12,511 nt of DNA from Paracoccaceae bacterium (GTDB lineage: Bacteria > Pseudomonadota > Alphaproteobacteria > Rhodobacterales > Rhodobacteraceae), in the NCBI GenBank assembly GCA_007120685.1, contig SKNG01000494.1, positions 1-12,511 of the forward strand, in the 5' to 3' direction. Made by a program: the position numbers and the translations under genes. Below the pieces are notes generated by a model, which saw nothing but the letters and a program-made list of their open reading frames with translations, was not told the origin of the DNA and made no database searches. Every line of letters starts with the position of its first letter. The first letter of the stretch is position 1. This document shows positions 1-7,033 of the stretch, one piece after another.

Positions 1-1
1 C

Positions 2-718
2 ACCTCAACCGGACCGCTGGGCAATTTCGTGCCCGAAGTTCTGGGCCTGGACCTGCCTTTCCTGTTCCGTGACTATGCCCATGCCCGTACCACGCTGGAC
101 AGCGAAATCGGGCAGGAACTGCTGGCCAAGATGCGCGATGCCGATCTGGTTGGCCTGGCCTGGTCGGAAAACGGCTTCCGCCACGTGACCAATTCGCAGC
201 GCCCGATTCGGACTCCGGCCGATCTGGGCGGACTCAGGCTGCGGACCATGGAAAACCGCGTCCATATGGCCGCGTTCGAGGGAATGGGGGCTGCCCCCAC
301 GCCCATGGCGTGGCCTGAGGTCTTTGGCGCGCTGCAACAGGGCGTCGTTGACGGGCAGGAAAACCCGATCACCGTGATCACCGCAGCGCGGTTCTGGGAA
401 GTGCAGGGCTATGTCAGCCTGACGGGCCATGTCTATTCCCCGGCCATCGTGCTGGCCTCGCCGATCCTGTTCGACGGGCTGAGCGAAGAGGAACAGGGCT
501 GGTTCATGGAGGCCGCCCGTGCCTCGGCCGCCGCAACCCGGGCCGAGGTTGACCGGCTGGAGCGTGAAGGCGTCGAGTTGATGCGCGCCAATGGGATGGA
601 GGTTATCACCGATATCGACCGCGCACCGTTCCAGGAACTGGCGGCAGAGGCCTCCTGGTCGATCTTCACCGACCGTTTCGGCACCGAGCTGCTGGAGCGG
701 ATCGTCGCGGTCGAGTAA
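2..718 (+). CDS. dctP: TRAP transporter solute-binding protein, DctP family (C-terminal part; 5' end off window)
   Basis: This is the periplasmic substrate-binding component of a tripartite ATP-independent periplasmic (TRAP) transporter, which hands a solute, usually an organic acid, to the DctQM membrane complex. The open frame enters at base 2 and gives 238 residues before TAA, so about 90 residues including the signal peptide lie upstream. Visible DctP hallmarks are the entry motif LGNFVPEVLGLDLPFLFRD (about residues 6-24), the ADLGGLRLRTMENR segment with Arg79/Arg81 in the region that normally binds the solute carboxylate, and the family signature DGQENP at about 117-122. A rho-independent terminator follows, then dctQ and dctM homologues. 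Family identity is clear. The transported compound cannot be read from the sequence. Confidence 0.93.
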   Translation, partial: TSTGPLGNFVPEVLGLDLPFLFRDYAHARTTLDSEIGQELLAKMRDADLVGLAWSENGFRHVTNSQRPIRTPADLGGLRLRTMENRVHMAAFEGMGAAPTPMAWPEVFGALQQGVVDGQENPITVITAARFWEVQGYVSLTGHVYSPAIVLASPILFDGLSEEEQGWFMEAARASAAATRAEVDRLEREGVELMRANGMEVITDIDRAPFQELAAEASWSIFTDRFGTELLERIVAVE

Positions 719-737
719 CCCGCGCTGCATGACAGAC

Positions 738-767
738 GGGGCTGGCCGCAGCGCCGGCCCCTTTTTT
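738..767 (+). terminator. Rho-independent terminator between dctP and dctQ
   Basis: A 9-bp stem pairs GGGGCTGGC (738-746) with GCCGGCCCC (753-761), with one G-T wobble and a 6-base loop CGCAGC. Six T residues follow at once (762-767). It starts 20 bases after the dctP stop codon and ends 38 bases before the dctQ start. Its position inside the operon suggests partial termination, leaving more binding-protein mRNA than membrane-subunit mRNA. That role is inference; the hairpin and T tract are seen directly. Confidence 0.85.
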
Positions 768-805
768 CGCTCTATCCCTTTTCGGCAAGACCGGAGGCCA
801 CAGGC

Positions 806-1327
806 ATGATCCTGTTCCTGCGCTTTGAGGCGATTACCACCCGGATCGCGCTCTGGATCGCAATCCTGTGCCTGGTGGCCGCCGCCGGGCTGACCATGTG
901 GCAGGTCACGACCCGTTTCGCCTTTGGCCGCCCGTCGACCTGGTCCGAAGTGATCGCCCGCTCGGCGCTGATCTGGTCGGTCTTCATGGGCGTGGCCGCA
1001 GCCTTTCGCGAGGGGACGATGATCGCGCTGGAGATCATCCAGCGCAACCTGCCACACCGGCTCGGACTGGCGCTTTATCAATTTTCCATGGCCCTGACGC
1101 TGGTCTTCTTCTCGATCCTGTTCTGGCAGAGCTGGTCAATGACCCTGCGCGTGCAGCGCCAACTCCTTGCACCGCTCGAATTCTCCATCGCCTGGGTTTA
1201 CGTGGCGCTGCCGGTGGGCTCGGTCTTCATCATCATCGCCGTGCTGGGCTGCATGATCCGCGCGGGCCGGGGCGCGTGGCCGCCAAAGGATGACGAGGCC
1301 TCGGCAGCCGAAGGGACTGCCACATGA
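806..1327 (+). CDS. dctQ: TRAP transporter small permease subunit, DctQ family
   Basis: This is the small four-helix membrane subunit that pairs with the large DctM permease and helps dock the binding protein. The 173-residue product has the usual DctQ length, with hydrophobic segments at about 13-33, 49-68, 87-110 and 127-151. The conserved DctQ feature after helix 1 is present: TTRFAFGRPSTWSEVIAR (35-52). GGAGG at 793-797 lies 8 bases before the ATG and supports this start. The stop overlaps the dctM start in an ATGA, so the two are translationally coupled. The C-terminal tail from about residue 152 is polar and probably cytoplasmic. Confidence 0.93.
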   Translation: MILFLRFEAITTRIALWIAILCLVAAAGLTMWQVTTRFAFGRPSTWSEVIARSALIWSVFMGVAAAFREGTMIALEIIQRNLPHRLGLALYQFSMALTLVFFSILFWQSWSMTLRVQRQLLAPLEFSIAWVYVALPVGSVFIIIAVLGCMIRAGRGAWPPKDDEASAAEGTAT

Positions 1328-2607
1328 ACGCGGCCCTGGCCCTTTCGCTGGCGATCTTCTTCCTGCTGGGCGTGCCGATTGCGGTGGCCATCGGCCTCGC
1401 CTCCGTCATCGGGATCGAGGTACATGGCCGCCTGCCGCTGCTTCTGGTCGCGCAGCGGATGTTCACGGGGCTTGACAGTTTTCCGCTGATGGCGATCCCG
1501 CTGTTCATCCTGGCCGGAAACCTGATGTCGGTAGGCGGCATCTCGCAGCGCCTGGTCGATCTGGCCAAGTCCATCGTCGGCGGCGTGCAGGGCGGGCTGG
1601 CCGCGACCTGCGTGCTGACCTGCATGATGTTCGCTTCTGTCTCCGGCTCTTCGGTCGCGACGACCTTTGCCATCGGCGCGATCCTGATACCGGCCATGGT
1701 GCGGCATAACTACCCCAAACCGATGGCCGCCTCGGTGCAGGCCTCCTCGGCCGAACTCGGCGTGCTGATCCCGCCCTCGATCCCGCTGATCCTTTATGGC
1801 GTCTCGACCGATACCTCGATCGGGCGGCTGTTCCTGGCGGGGCTGGGCCCGGGTTTTCTCGTCGCGGGCGCACTGATGGCGCTGGTCCTGATCCTGTGCC
1901 GGGTCCGTGGGATCGGCGCGGATGACGGGATGGACCGGCCCCGCCTGCTGCCGGCCTTTCTAAAGGCACTGCCCGCGCTGATGGTGCCAGTGGTGATCCT
2001 GGGCGGGATCTATACGGGTGTATTCACACCAACAGAGGCGAGCGCGGTGGCCGTCGCCGTGGCCCTGCTGATCGGCATGGTTGTGTATCGCGAGTTGAAA
2101 TTCCACCACCTGCCCGAGATCCTGAAGAAAACCGTGCTCGCCACCTCGGCCATCATGCTGATCATCTCGGCTGCCGCACTGTTCTCCTTCCTCGTCACCC
2201 GCTCGGGCCTGCCCAATGATATCGCGGCCTTCTTCCGCGAATGGTTCGAAACGCGCTTTGCCTTCCTGCTGGCGGTCAATATCTTGCTGCTGCTGGTCGG
2301 CATGTTCATCGAGACCTCGGCCGCGATCCTGGTCCTGGCGCCAATCCTCGCACCCATCGCCATCGCTTACGGCGTCGATCCGGTGCATTTCGGGCTGATC
2401 ATGGTTCTGAATTTGGCGCTGGGCATGATCACGCCGCCATTGGGGGTGAACCTGTTCGCCGCCTGCTCGGTTGCGAAGATCCCGGTCGAACGGATCATCC
2501 CGCAGCTTCTGTGGTTCGTGATCACGGTCTTTGCCTGCCTGATGGTGGTGACCTACGTCCCCGCCGTGACGCTTTGGCCTGTTCAGATGATCATGGGGCC
2601 GCACTGA
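1324..2607 (+). CDS. dctM: TRAP transporter large permease subunit, DctM family
   Basis: This is the large integral membrane subunit that carries out ion-coupled solute transport. At 427 residues it has the standard DctM length and is hydrophobic throughout, with roughly a dozen membrane segments. Conserved elements are SGSSVATTFAIGAILIPAM in the first half, the QASSAELGVLIPPSIPLILYG block, FTPTEASAVAV in the second half, and the second repeat MFIETSAAILVLAPIL followed by GMITPPLGVNLFAA. The start overlaps dctQ in ATGA (1324-1327). With the partial dctP upstream it completes a P-Q-M transporter. No transposase remnant or frameshift touches it. Confidence 0.96.
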   Translation: MNAALALSLAIFFLLGVPIAVAIGLASVIGIEVHGRLPLLLVAQRMFTGLDSFPLMAIPLFILAGNLMSVGGISQRLVDLAKSIVGGVQGGLAATCVLTCMMFASVSGSSVATTFAIGAILIPAMVRHNYPKPMAASVQASSAELGVLIPPSIPLILYGVSTDTSIGRLFLAGLGPGFLVAGALMALVLILCRVRGIGADDGMDRPRLLPAFLKALPALMVPVVILGGIYTGVFTPTEASAVAVAVALLIGMVVYRELKFHHLPEILKKTVLATSAIMLIISAAALFSFLVTRSGLPNDIAAFFREWFETRFAFLLAVNILLLLVGMFIETSAAILVLAPILAPIAIAYGVDPVHFGLIMVLNLALGMITPPLGVNLFAACSVAKIPVERIIPQLLWFVITVFACLMVVTYVPAVTLWPVQMIMGPH

Positions 2608-2633
2608 GCCGCCGGTGGCAGAGCGCTATAGCA

Positions 2634-2650
2634 GCGGATCGCCCATCCGC
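2634..2650 (+). other. Small hairpin downstream of dctM, doubtful terminator
   Basis: GCGGAT (2634-2639) and ATCCGC (2645-2650) form a perfect 6-bp stem with a 5-base loop, 27 bases after the dctM stop. No T tract follows, so it is not a convincing intrinsic terminator. It could be a 3'-end stabiliser or chance in high-GC DNA. Confidence 0.25.
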
Positions 2651-2770
2651 GATCTGCGACGGACTCAGGTGACCTGGGTCATGGCCCGTTGGGTTCTGAT
2701 CGTGTGACCGCCCCTCGTCGGCATCGATGTACCAAGATGGGTCCGCGCGTATCCACAAAGGGAAGCGGTC

Positions 2771-3047
2771 ATGCCGGAGATCTTCACGGTGGGCGCGACC
2801 TGGCGAAGAATGTGTTTCAGCCGCGTGGAGCTGGCGCGTCGGAGCGGACGGTTTTTCGCCAGAAGCCGAGAAGGGATCAGGTGCTGGCCTGCTTTGGGCA
2901 GCTGCGGCAAGGCGTCGTGGCGATGGAAGCCTGCGGTGGTGCCAATTTCCGGGGCCGGAAAATCGGGAGACTTTGCCATGACGTGCGGCCGATCCCGCCC
3001 GACTACGTCAAGCCGTTCGTGAAGCGACAGAAGGATTTAGAAGGATG
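2771..3047 (+). pseudogene. IS110/IS1111-family transposase, N-terminal fragment, frameshifted and truncated
   Basis: This is a remnant of a DEDD-type transposase. ATG at 2771 opens as MPEIFTVG, a typical IS1111-group beginning. The homology then jumps frame at about 2791-2797 and continues as RDLAKNVFQ, as expected if one base was lost from the Val codon of the usual VGVDLAKNVFQ. The second frame reads on through MEACGGA, which carries the conserved Glu of the DEDD set, and PPDYVKPFVKRQK. It then hits a stop at 3045-3047 just after an 8-base direct repeat. Roughly 90 residues of a protein normally near 330-350 remain, so it cannot be active. Its element ends are not identifiable; IS110-type elements lack conventional terminal repeats. 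It lies between the TRAP operon and the amine cluster and marks a likely insertion or rearrangement point. Confidence 0.85.
3029..3046 (+). repeat. Short tandem duplication inside the transposase remnant
   Basis: AGAAGGAT occurs at 3029-3036 and again at 3039-3046, separated by TT. Removing ten bases (3037-3046) rejoins the frame as RQKDDAEEA, which resembles the RQKNDAADAEA stretch that follows KPFVKRQK in intact IS1111-type transposases. The duplication therefore probably caused the second frameshift and the premature stop. The repeat is seen directly; the restored reading relies on remembered family sequences. Confidence 0.5.
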
Positions 3048-3345
3048 ATGCTGAGGAGGGCAGCGGTTGCAGTGCTTGGCAGCACTTTGCAGAGATGGTT
3101 GCCGTTCAGGCCCATCCCCTCAGCCATTCAAGACTGCATTCACAGAGAAAGGCGCTCCGATAGGGGCGTGGAAAATTTCTCCTCTTGCGTGCGGCTGTTA
3201 GATGAAGCTGGGGGGGCTCGGGGCTGAACGCCCAGTATCAGCACGATCCGACCGCCGCCAATGTCTGTCCAACCGGTTCGGCGGAACGGCTATCTTTCAA
3301 AGCGGAGCTCTGTTTTCGGTTGCTTGATGTTGCCGAAAATGCTTC
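3048..3345. other. Non-coding scar between IS remnant and amine cluster
   Basis: About 300 bases without a convincing gene. The short open frame at 3045-3227 has no recognisable protein features, and no typical SD precedes its ATG. The first bases may continue the decayed transposase in a shifted frame. A phrase at about 3148-3195 reading KGAPIGAWKISPLA is faintly like the KGAPEGSW motif near the C-terminus of IS110-type transposases, which would fit an internally deleted copy, but the match is too short to call. From about 3300 base composition becomes more AT-rich as the promoter region begins. Confidence 0.4.
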
Positions 3346-3374
3346 TTGTATTAATGAACGATCATTCATAATAC
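3346..3374 (+). promoter_or_regulatory. Putative sigma-70-type promoter of the first amine oxidase gene
   Basis: TTGTAT (3346-3351) and TAATAC (3369-3374) are separated by 17 bases in an unusually AT-rich pocket of otherwise GC-rich DNA. Transcription would begin near 3381, about 65 bases before the ATG at 3446. The spacer is filled by the 16-bp inverted repeat listed separately, the arrangement expected for repression by steric block. Confidence 0.55.
3354..3369. promoter_or_regulatory. TetR-type operator, copy 1
   Basis: ATGAACGATCATTCAT is a near-perfect palindrome: arms ATGAA/TTCAT, centre GATC, with one C/A mismatch pair. It sits between the -35 and -10 elements. The same pattern recurs at 4836-4851, and the flanks also agree (TA before, AA after). 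Size and TGAA..TTCA arms match operators of many TetR-family repressors. The TetR gene at 8922 is the natural candidate, by inference. Confidence 0.7.
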
Positions 3375-3445
3375 TGGCAACGACATGGTGTGCCGGACGC
3401 TGGTTGGTGGCGGCGTGAGGTCAGCAAGAACAGCAGGAAACGGCA

Positions 3446-4744
3446 ATGCGTACACGGCGCCAGGATCTTGAGGTAATCGTGGTGGGAGCAGGGCTTGCAG
3501 GCCTGTCGGCTGCGGCGATGCTCAGGCAAAAGGGGGTCTCGGTTCAGGTTCTGGAGGCCCGGGACAGGATCGGCGGGCGGGTCTGGACATCAAGGCTGTG
3601 GCACGACATGCCGATGGACCTTGGCGCCACATGGATCCATGGCGTCAGTGGCAACCCTGTATCCGAGCTGGCCGATCAGGTGGGCGCGCGCCGGGCTGGC
3701 ACCCGCTATGGCAGCGCGCGCTGGTATTCGCAGGACGGAACGCGGCTGTCGGTAAAGCAAGGGCTGGCCGAGGCGGAGGAGGCTCTGGATCGCATCCGGA
3801 TCGACGTCGACGATGCCGCGTCGGACATGTCGCTGGCGCAGGCGGTTCGCGGCTCCCGGCGTTGGGCGCAGCTGGACACGGGCCGCCGTAAACTGATGAG
3901 AAAGTGGATCAATACCTTTGTCGAACATGAATACGCCGCCGACTGGGAGCAGATCTCCGCCTGGCATTTCGATGAGGATGATGATGATCTCCCGGGCGGC
4001 GATGTCTTGTTTCCTGATGGCTTCGACCAGGTGCTGGCGCCGCTTGCAGATGGGCTGACGATCCGGTTCAACGCCCGGGTGCGCCGGATCGCACCGCATT
4101 CTCAGGGCGCCGCAGTCGACCTGGACGGGGGCGAGACGATGGCGGCGCATCACGTCGTCTGCACCGTGCCGCTGGGCGTTCTGCAGTCCGGCGCGATCGA
4201 GTTCGCCGAGGCGCTTTCACGCGGCCGCCAGGCTGCGATTGGCATGCTGCGTGCAGGGCTGCTGAACAAGTGTTGCCTGCGCTTCGACCGGGTCGCCTGG
4301 CCCGATGACGCCGATTGGCTTCAATGGCTGGGCCCGCGCGATGGGGTCTGGGGCGAATTCGTGAGCCTTGCGCAATGCGCCGGCATACCGGCGTTGATAG
4401 GGTTCAACGCCGGGGCCGAGGCGGCCGAAGTAGAGCGCCTGGACGACCGGGCGACAGTGGCATCGGCGCATGAGGCCCTGAAGGCGATGTTCGGCACCGG
4501 CTTTCCCGCCCCGCTGGCCGGGCAGGTTACCCGCTGGGGGCAGGATGCGCATGCGCTGGGCAGCTATTCCTACAACGCCGTGGGCACGCAGCCGAAGACC
4601 CGCAAGAAGCTTGCCGGTGCCGATTGGGACGGGGCGTTGATCTTTGCCGGCGAGGCAAGCTCGAATCGGCGATTCGGCTCGGCGCATGGGGCGATCCTGT
4701 CAGGGCGCAAGGCCGCGCGCAGGCTTCTGAAACGGTACGCCTAG
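3446..4744 (+). CDS. Flavin-containing amine oxidase, polyamine-oxidase-like, cytoplasmic
   Basis: This is an FAD-dependent amine oxidase (MAO/polyamine oxidase/LSD1 superfamily) expected to oxidise an amine to imine and then aldehyde, releasing H2O2. The 432 residues show the dinucleotide-binding GAGLAG (14-19), the acidic ribose ligand in VLEARDRIGGR (35-45), DLGATWIHG (58-66), the conserved flavin-site lysine in LLNKCCLRF (Lys275), the aromatic GSYSY (372-376) and the C-terminal FAD motif FAGEAS (400-405). His65 in the WIHG motif matches the active-site histidine I remember from PAOX and yeast Fms1, which favours a polyamine-type over a monoamine substrate. There is no signal peptide, so it is cytoplasmic. 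AGGA at 3435-3438 precedes the ATG. It has its own promoter and operator, and a second promoter follows before the transporter genes. Confidence 0.88.
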   Translation: MRTRRQDLEVIVVGAGLAGLSAAAMLRQKGVSVQVLEARDRIGGRVWTSRLWHDMPMDLGATWIHGVSGNPVSELADQVGARRAGTRYGSARWYSQDGTRLSVKQGLAEAEEALDRIRIDVDDAASDMSLAQAVRGSRRWAQLDTGRRKLMRKWINTFVEHEYAADWEQISAWHFDEDDDDLPGGDVLFPDGFDQVLAPLADGLTIRFNARVRRIAPHSQGAAVDLDGGETMAAHHVVCTVPLGVLQSGAIEFAEALSRGRQAAIGMLRAGLLNKCCLRFDRVAWPDDADWLQWLGPRDGVWGEFVSLAQCAGIPALIGFNAGAEAAEVERLDDRATVASAHEALKAMFGTGFPAPLAGQVTRWGQDAHALGSYSYNAVGTQPKTRKKLAGADWDGALIFAGEASSNRRFGSAHGAILSGRKAARRLLKRYA

Positions 4745-4755
4745 TCAGCGATCAC

Positions 4756-4772
4756 TGCCCGAAATGCGGGCA
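4756..4772 (+). terminator. Possible weak terminator after the first amine oxidase gene
   Basis: TGCCCG (4756-4761) pairs with CGGGCA (4767-4772) around a 5-base loop, 11 bases after the stop codon. Only two T residues follow, so intrinsic termination would be weak. The hairpin lies upstream of the next promoter, where a transcript boundary would make sense. Confidence 0.35.
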
Positions 4773-4809
4773 TTGGTGCCGGTGTCCGATCCTCGGCAAC
4801 AGGAAGGCG

Positions 4810-4837
4810 TTGACTCATGAGTTTTATCAAACATAAT
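4810..4837 (+). promoter_or_regulatory. Putative sigma-70-type promoter of the ABC transporter/amine oxidation operon
   Basis: TTGACT (4810-4815) and CATAAT (4832-4837) each match the sigma-70 consensus at five of six positions and are separated by 16 bases. Transcription would begin near 4843-4845, inside the second inverted repeat. The predicted leader to the ATG at 4939 is about 95 bases. It also explains why the in-frame ATG at 4840 is not used: it would lie upstream of the transcript start. Confidence 0.65.
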
Positions 4838-4851
4838 GAATGGACGTTCAT
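4836..4851. promoter_or_regulatory. TetR-type operator, copy 2
   Basis: ATGAATGGACGTTCAT has the same length, arms (ATGAA/TTCAT) and flanking TA/AA as the copy at 3354-3369. It overlaps the last two bases of the -10 and the likely start site, so a bound dimer would block initiation. The two copies differ only at Y, R, W and R positions in ATGAAYGRWCRTTCAT. As the TetR gene lies downstream in this unit, autoregulation is expected. Confidence 0.7.
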
Positions 4852-4927
4852 AAAAGATCGCGTGAGAGGAAGATCAAGCGGCCGGCGGTTTGCCGGACTG
4901 GGATGCGATCAAGAGCAAACAAACAGC

Positions 4928-4932
4928 GGAGG
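4928..4932 (+). promoter_or_regulatory. Ribosome binding site deciding the start of the binding-protein gene
   Basis: GGAGG lies 6 bases before the ATG at 4939. The in-frame alternative at 4840 has no such site, falls within the operator, and would add 33 residues ahead of a normal Tat signal. Confidence 0.75.
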
Positions 4933-4938
4933 TTCGAA

Positions 4939-6063
4939 ATGGACGCGATCAAGCAACTTGCTGCCCGCAAACGCCATGCCCTCAACCGTAGGGCATTTGT
5001 CAGGTCGCTCATGGCTGTCGGCCTGGTGCCGGTGATGAGCAGCGCCCTGCCCGGGAAGGCGCGGGCCAGCACGCGGCATGCCACGGTCTTCACCTGGGGC
5101 GGTTTCGACGTACCGGAGCTATACCAGGATTATGTAGACGCGCATGGCGAACTGCCGGACTTCGCAATCTTCGGCGCGCCTGAGGATGGGTTGACCCGCC
5201 TGCGCTCTGGCTTCGTGACCGATCTGATCCATCCCTGCATGGGCGATATTCCGCGCTGGCGGCAGACCGGGCTGTTCCAGCCCATCGACACCTCGCGCCT
5301 GTCGAACTGGCCGGATGTCATCCCCGGTCTGTGGGAAGAGCCGCACAATCTGGAAGACGCCGATGGCGGCGTCTGGCTGGTGCCTTTCGATTGGGGCCAG
5401 ACCTCGATCACCTATCGCACCGATCTCTATGATCTGGAGGGCGAGGAAAGCTGGGATATCCTGTGGGATGAACGCTATGCCGGCCGGATCGGCATGCTGG
5501 CCACCGGCGACGATGTCTGGTGGTGCGCGGCCATCAAGGCCGGCGTGCCCTTCGAGGAAATCCACACCGACGAGGCCTTCGAGGCCATTTCGGCCGTCCT
5601 GCGCGAACAGCGCCCGCTGGTGCGCACCTATACCGACGATACCTCGTCCTTGAACCAGGCGCTGGCCTCGGGCGAACTGGTGGCGGCGATGACCTGGAAC
5701 TCATCGGCGGTGGAGCTGACCTTCGAGGAGGTGCCGGTGCGCTTCGCCCAGCCGAAGGAGGGCGCGCTGACCTGGGTTTGCGGCTTCATGATGCACCGCG
5801 ACGCGCCCGCCCCGGACCGCGCCTATGACGTGCTGAACGCGCTGATCAGCGTCTCGGCCGGGGAGTTCCTGATGGGCGACTACGGCTATGGCCATGTCAA
5901 CATCCGTGCCTTCGATGCCTTCGATGACGAAACGCTGGAAGCGCTGACCCTGTCGCGCAACCCGTCCGATATTCTGGACGCCGGGCATCGGTCGATCCCG
6001 CAACCACCCGAATGGAGCGCGCGGATGAACACCACCTGGGAACGGATCATGGCCGGGTTCTGA
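4939..6063 (+). CDS. ABC transporter substrate-binding protein, PotD/PotF (spermidine/putrescine) family, Tat signal
   Basis: This is the periplasmic binding protein for the ABC importer encoded next. The 374-residue product begins with a twin-arginine signal, NRRAFVR at 16-22, a hydrophobic stretch at about 23-38 and a likely cleavage after ARA at 43. The mature part has the PotD fold's features: FTWGGFDVPELY at the N-terminus, the hinge phrase VPFDWGQTSITYRTDLY, and the TWNSSA motif corresponding to the ligand-contacting Trp229 of E. coli PotD. At GALTWVCGF (275-283) the Trp matching PotD Trp255 is kept (Trp279), but the position of the amine-binding Asp257 is Cys281. The substrate may thus not be a classical diamine or polyamine. 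It is the first gene of the operon, with 37 bases between its stop and the permease start. The family call is firm; the substrate is open. Confidence 0.92.
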   Translation: MDAIKQLAARKRHALNRRAFVRSLMAVGLVPVMSSALPGKARASTRHATVFTWGGFDVPELYQDYVDAHGELPDFAIFGAPEDGLTRLRSGFVTDLIHPCMGDIPRWRQTGLFQPIDTSRLSNWPDVIPGLWEEPHNLEDADGGVWLVPFDWGQTSITYRTDLYDLEGEESWDILWDERYAGRIGMLATGDDVWWCAAIKAGVPFEEIHTDEAFEAISAVLREQRPLVRTYTDDTSSLNQALASGELVAAMTWNSSAVELTFEEVPVRFAQPKEGALTWVCGFMMHRDAPAPDRAYDVLNALISVSAGEFLMGDYGYGHVNIRAFDAFDDETLEALTLSRNPSDILDAGHRSIPQPPEWSARMNTTWERIMAGF

Positions 6064-6100
6064 TCCCGAAACCCAGTCACGCGGCATATAGCAACGGGTG

Positions 6101-7033
6101 ATGCGCATGGCGGTCACAACGCCGAACGAAACCGCATTGGCGGCGGGGCGCGGGCAATCGGCGCCCCGCTGGCTGCTGGCCCGGCATGAGGGGCTGCGCG
6201 GCCTGATCCTGCTGGCGCCAGCGCTGGTGATCCTGGGCATCACCGTCATCGTGCCCTTCGCCATGATGGGCGCGATGAGCTTCTGGACCCAGGTTGGCTT
6301 CGACTATGCCGACGACTGGTCGCTGCGGAACTATATCGAGATCGCGTCAGAGCCGATCTATTCCACGCTCTTGCTGCGCTCTCTGGGCATGGCCATGGCG
6401 GCCACATTGCTGACCGTGGTTCTGGTCTATCCGATGGCCTATTTCCTCGCCTTCCATGTGCACCGCAACAAGCTGCTCTGGCTGATCATCATCACCCTGC
6501 CATTCTGGACCAGCTACCTGCTGCGGGTCTTCGCCTGGCGCGTGGTGCTGGGTTTCGAGGGCGTGATCAATACCGGCCTGATGGAAATCGGCCTGATCGC
6601 CGAGCCGCTGAAATTCCTGCTCTACAGCCGGACCGCCGTGGTCATCACGCTTGCCCATGCCTGGGCGGCCTTCGCGCTGCTGCCGATCTATGTCTCGCTG
6701 GAAAAGATCGACAGATCGGTGCTGGAGGCTTCGGCCGATCTGGGCGAGGGGCCGGTGATGCGCTTCTTCCGGGTCATCCTGCCCTTGTCGATGCCCGGCG
6801 TGATCGCCGGCACCTTCCTGATGTTCATCCCCACGGTGGGCGATTACGTCACCGCCGCGCTGGTCGGCGGGCCTGATGCGCGGATGATCGGCAACCTGAT
6901 CCAGCTGCAGTTCGGCACGATCAACAACTGGCCAATGGGCGCGGCGCTGGCCATCACCATGATACTCGCCATCACCGTGGTGGGGCTGATGTTCCTGGGG
7001 CTGATGCTGGCGCTGAAAAGGTGGGCACGATGA
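6101..7033 (+). CDS. ABC transporter permease, PotB-like
   Basis: This is the first of two inner-membrane permease subunits of a polyamine-type importer. About 310 residues with six predicted membrane segments; the first is at about 33-57. The EAA loop that contacts the ATPase reads LEASADLGEGPVMRFFRVILPLSMPG (about 208-233), followed by the family phrase IPTVGDYVTAALVGG. The start is uncertain: GTG at 6098, ATG at 6101 and ATG at 6107 are all in frame and none has a strong SD; I chose the first ATG. The 3' end overlaps the next gene in ATGA, giving translational coupling. An Ala/Gly-rich N-terminal tail of some 25 residues precedes the first helix. Confidence 0.92.
   Translation: MRMAVTTPNETALAAGRGQSAPRWLLARHEGLRGLILLAPALVILGITVIVPFAMMGAMSFWTQVGFDYADDWSLRNYIEIASEPIYSTLLLRSLGMAMAATLLTVVLVYPMAYFLAFHVHRNKLLWLIIITLPFWTSYLLRVFAWRVVLGFEGVINTGLMEIGLIAEPLKFLLYSRTAVVITLAHAWAAFALLPIYVSLEKIDRSVLEASADLGEGPVMRFFRVILPLSMPGVIAGTFLMFIPTVGDYVTAALVGGPDARMIGNLIQLQFGTINNWPMGAALAITMILAITVVGLMFLGLMLALKRWAR

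Noticed and set aside
5..1081. Minus-strand open frame of 358 codons opposite dctP and dctQ
   Set aside because: It crosses the terminator and two well-supported genes and has no protein features.
3045..3227. Small + strand open frame of 60 codons after the transposase remnant
   Set aside because: No recognisable domain, overlaps the stop of the decayed transposase, has no typical SD, and lies in a scar region.
4840..4938. Extended N-terminus of the binding protein starting at ATG 4840
   Set aside because: That ATG is inside the operator and before the predicted transcript start; GGAGG at 4928 and an immediate Tat signal support ATG 4939.
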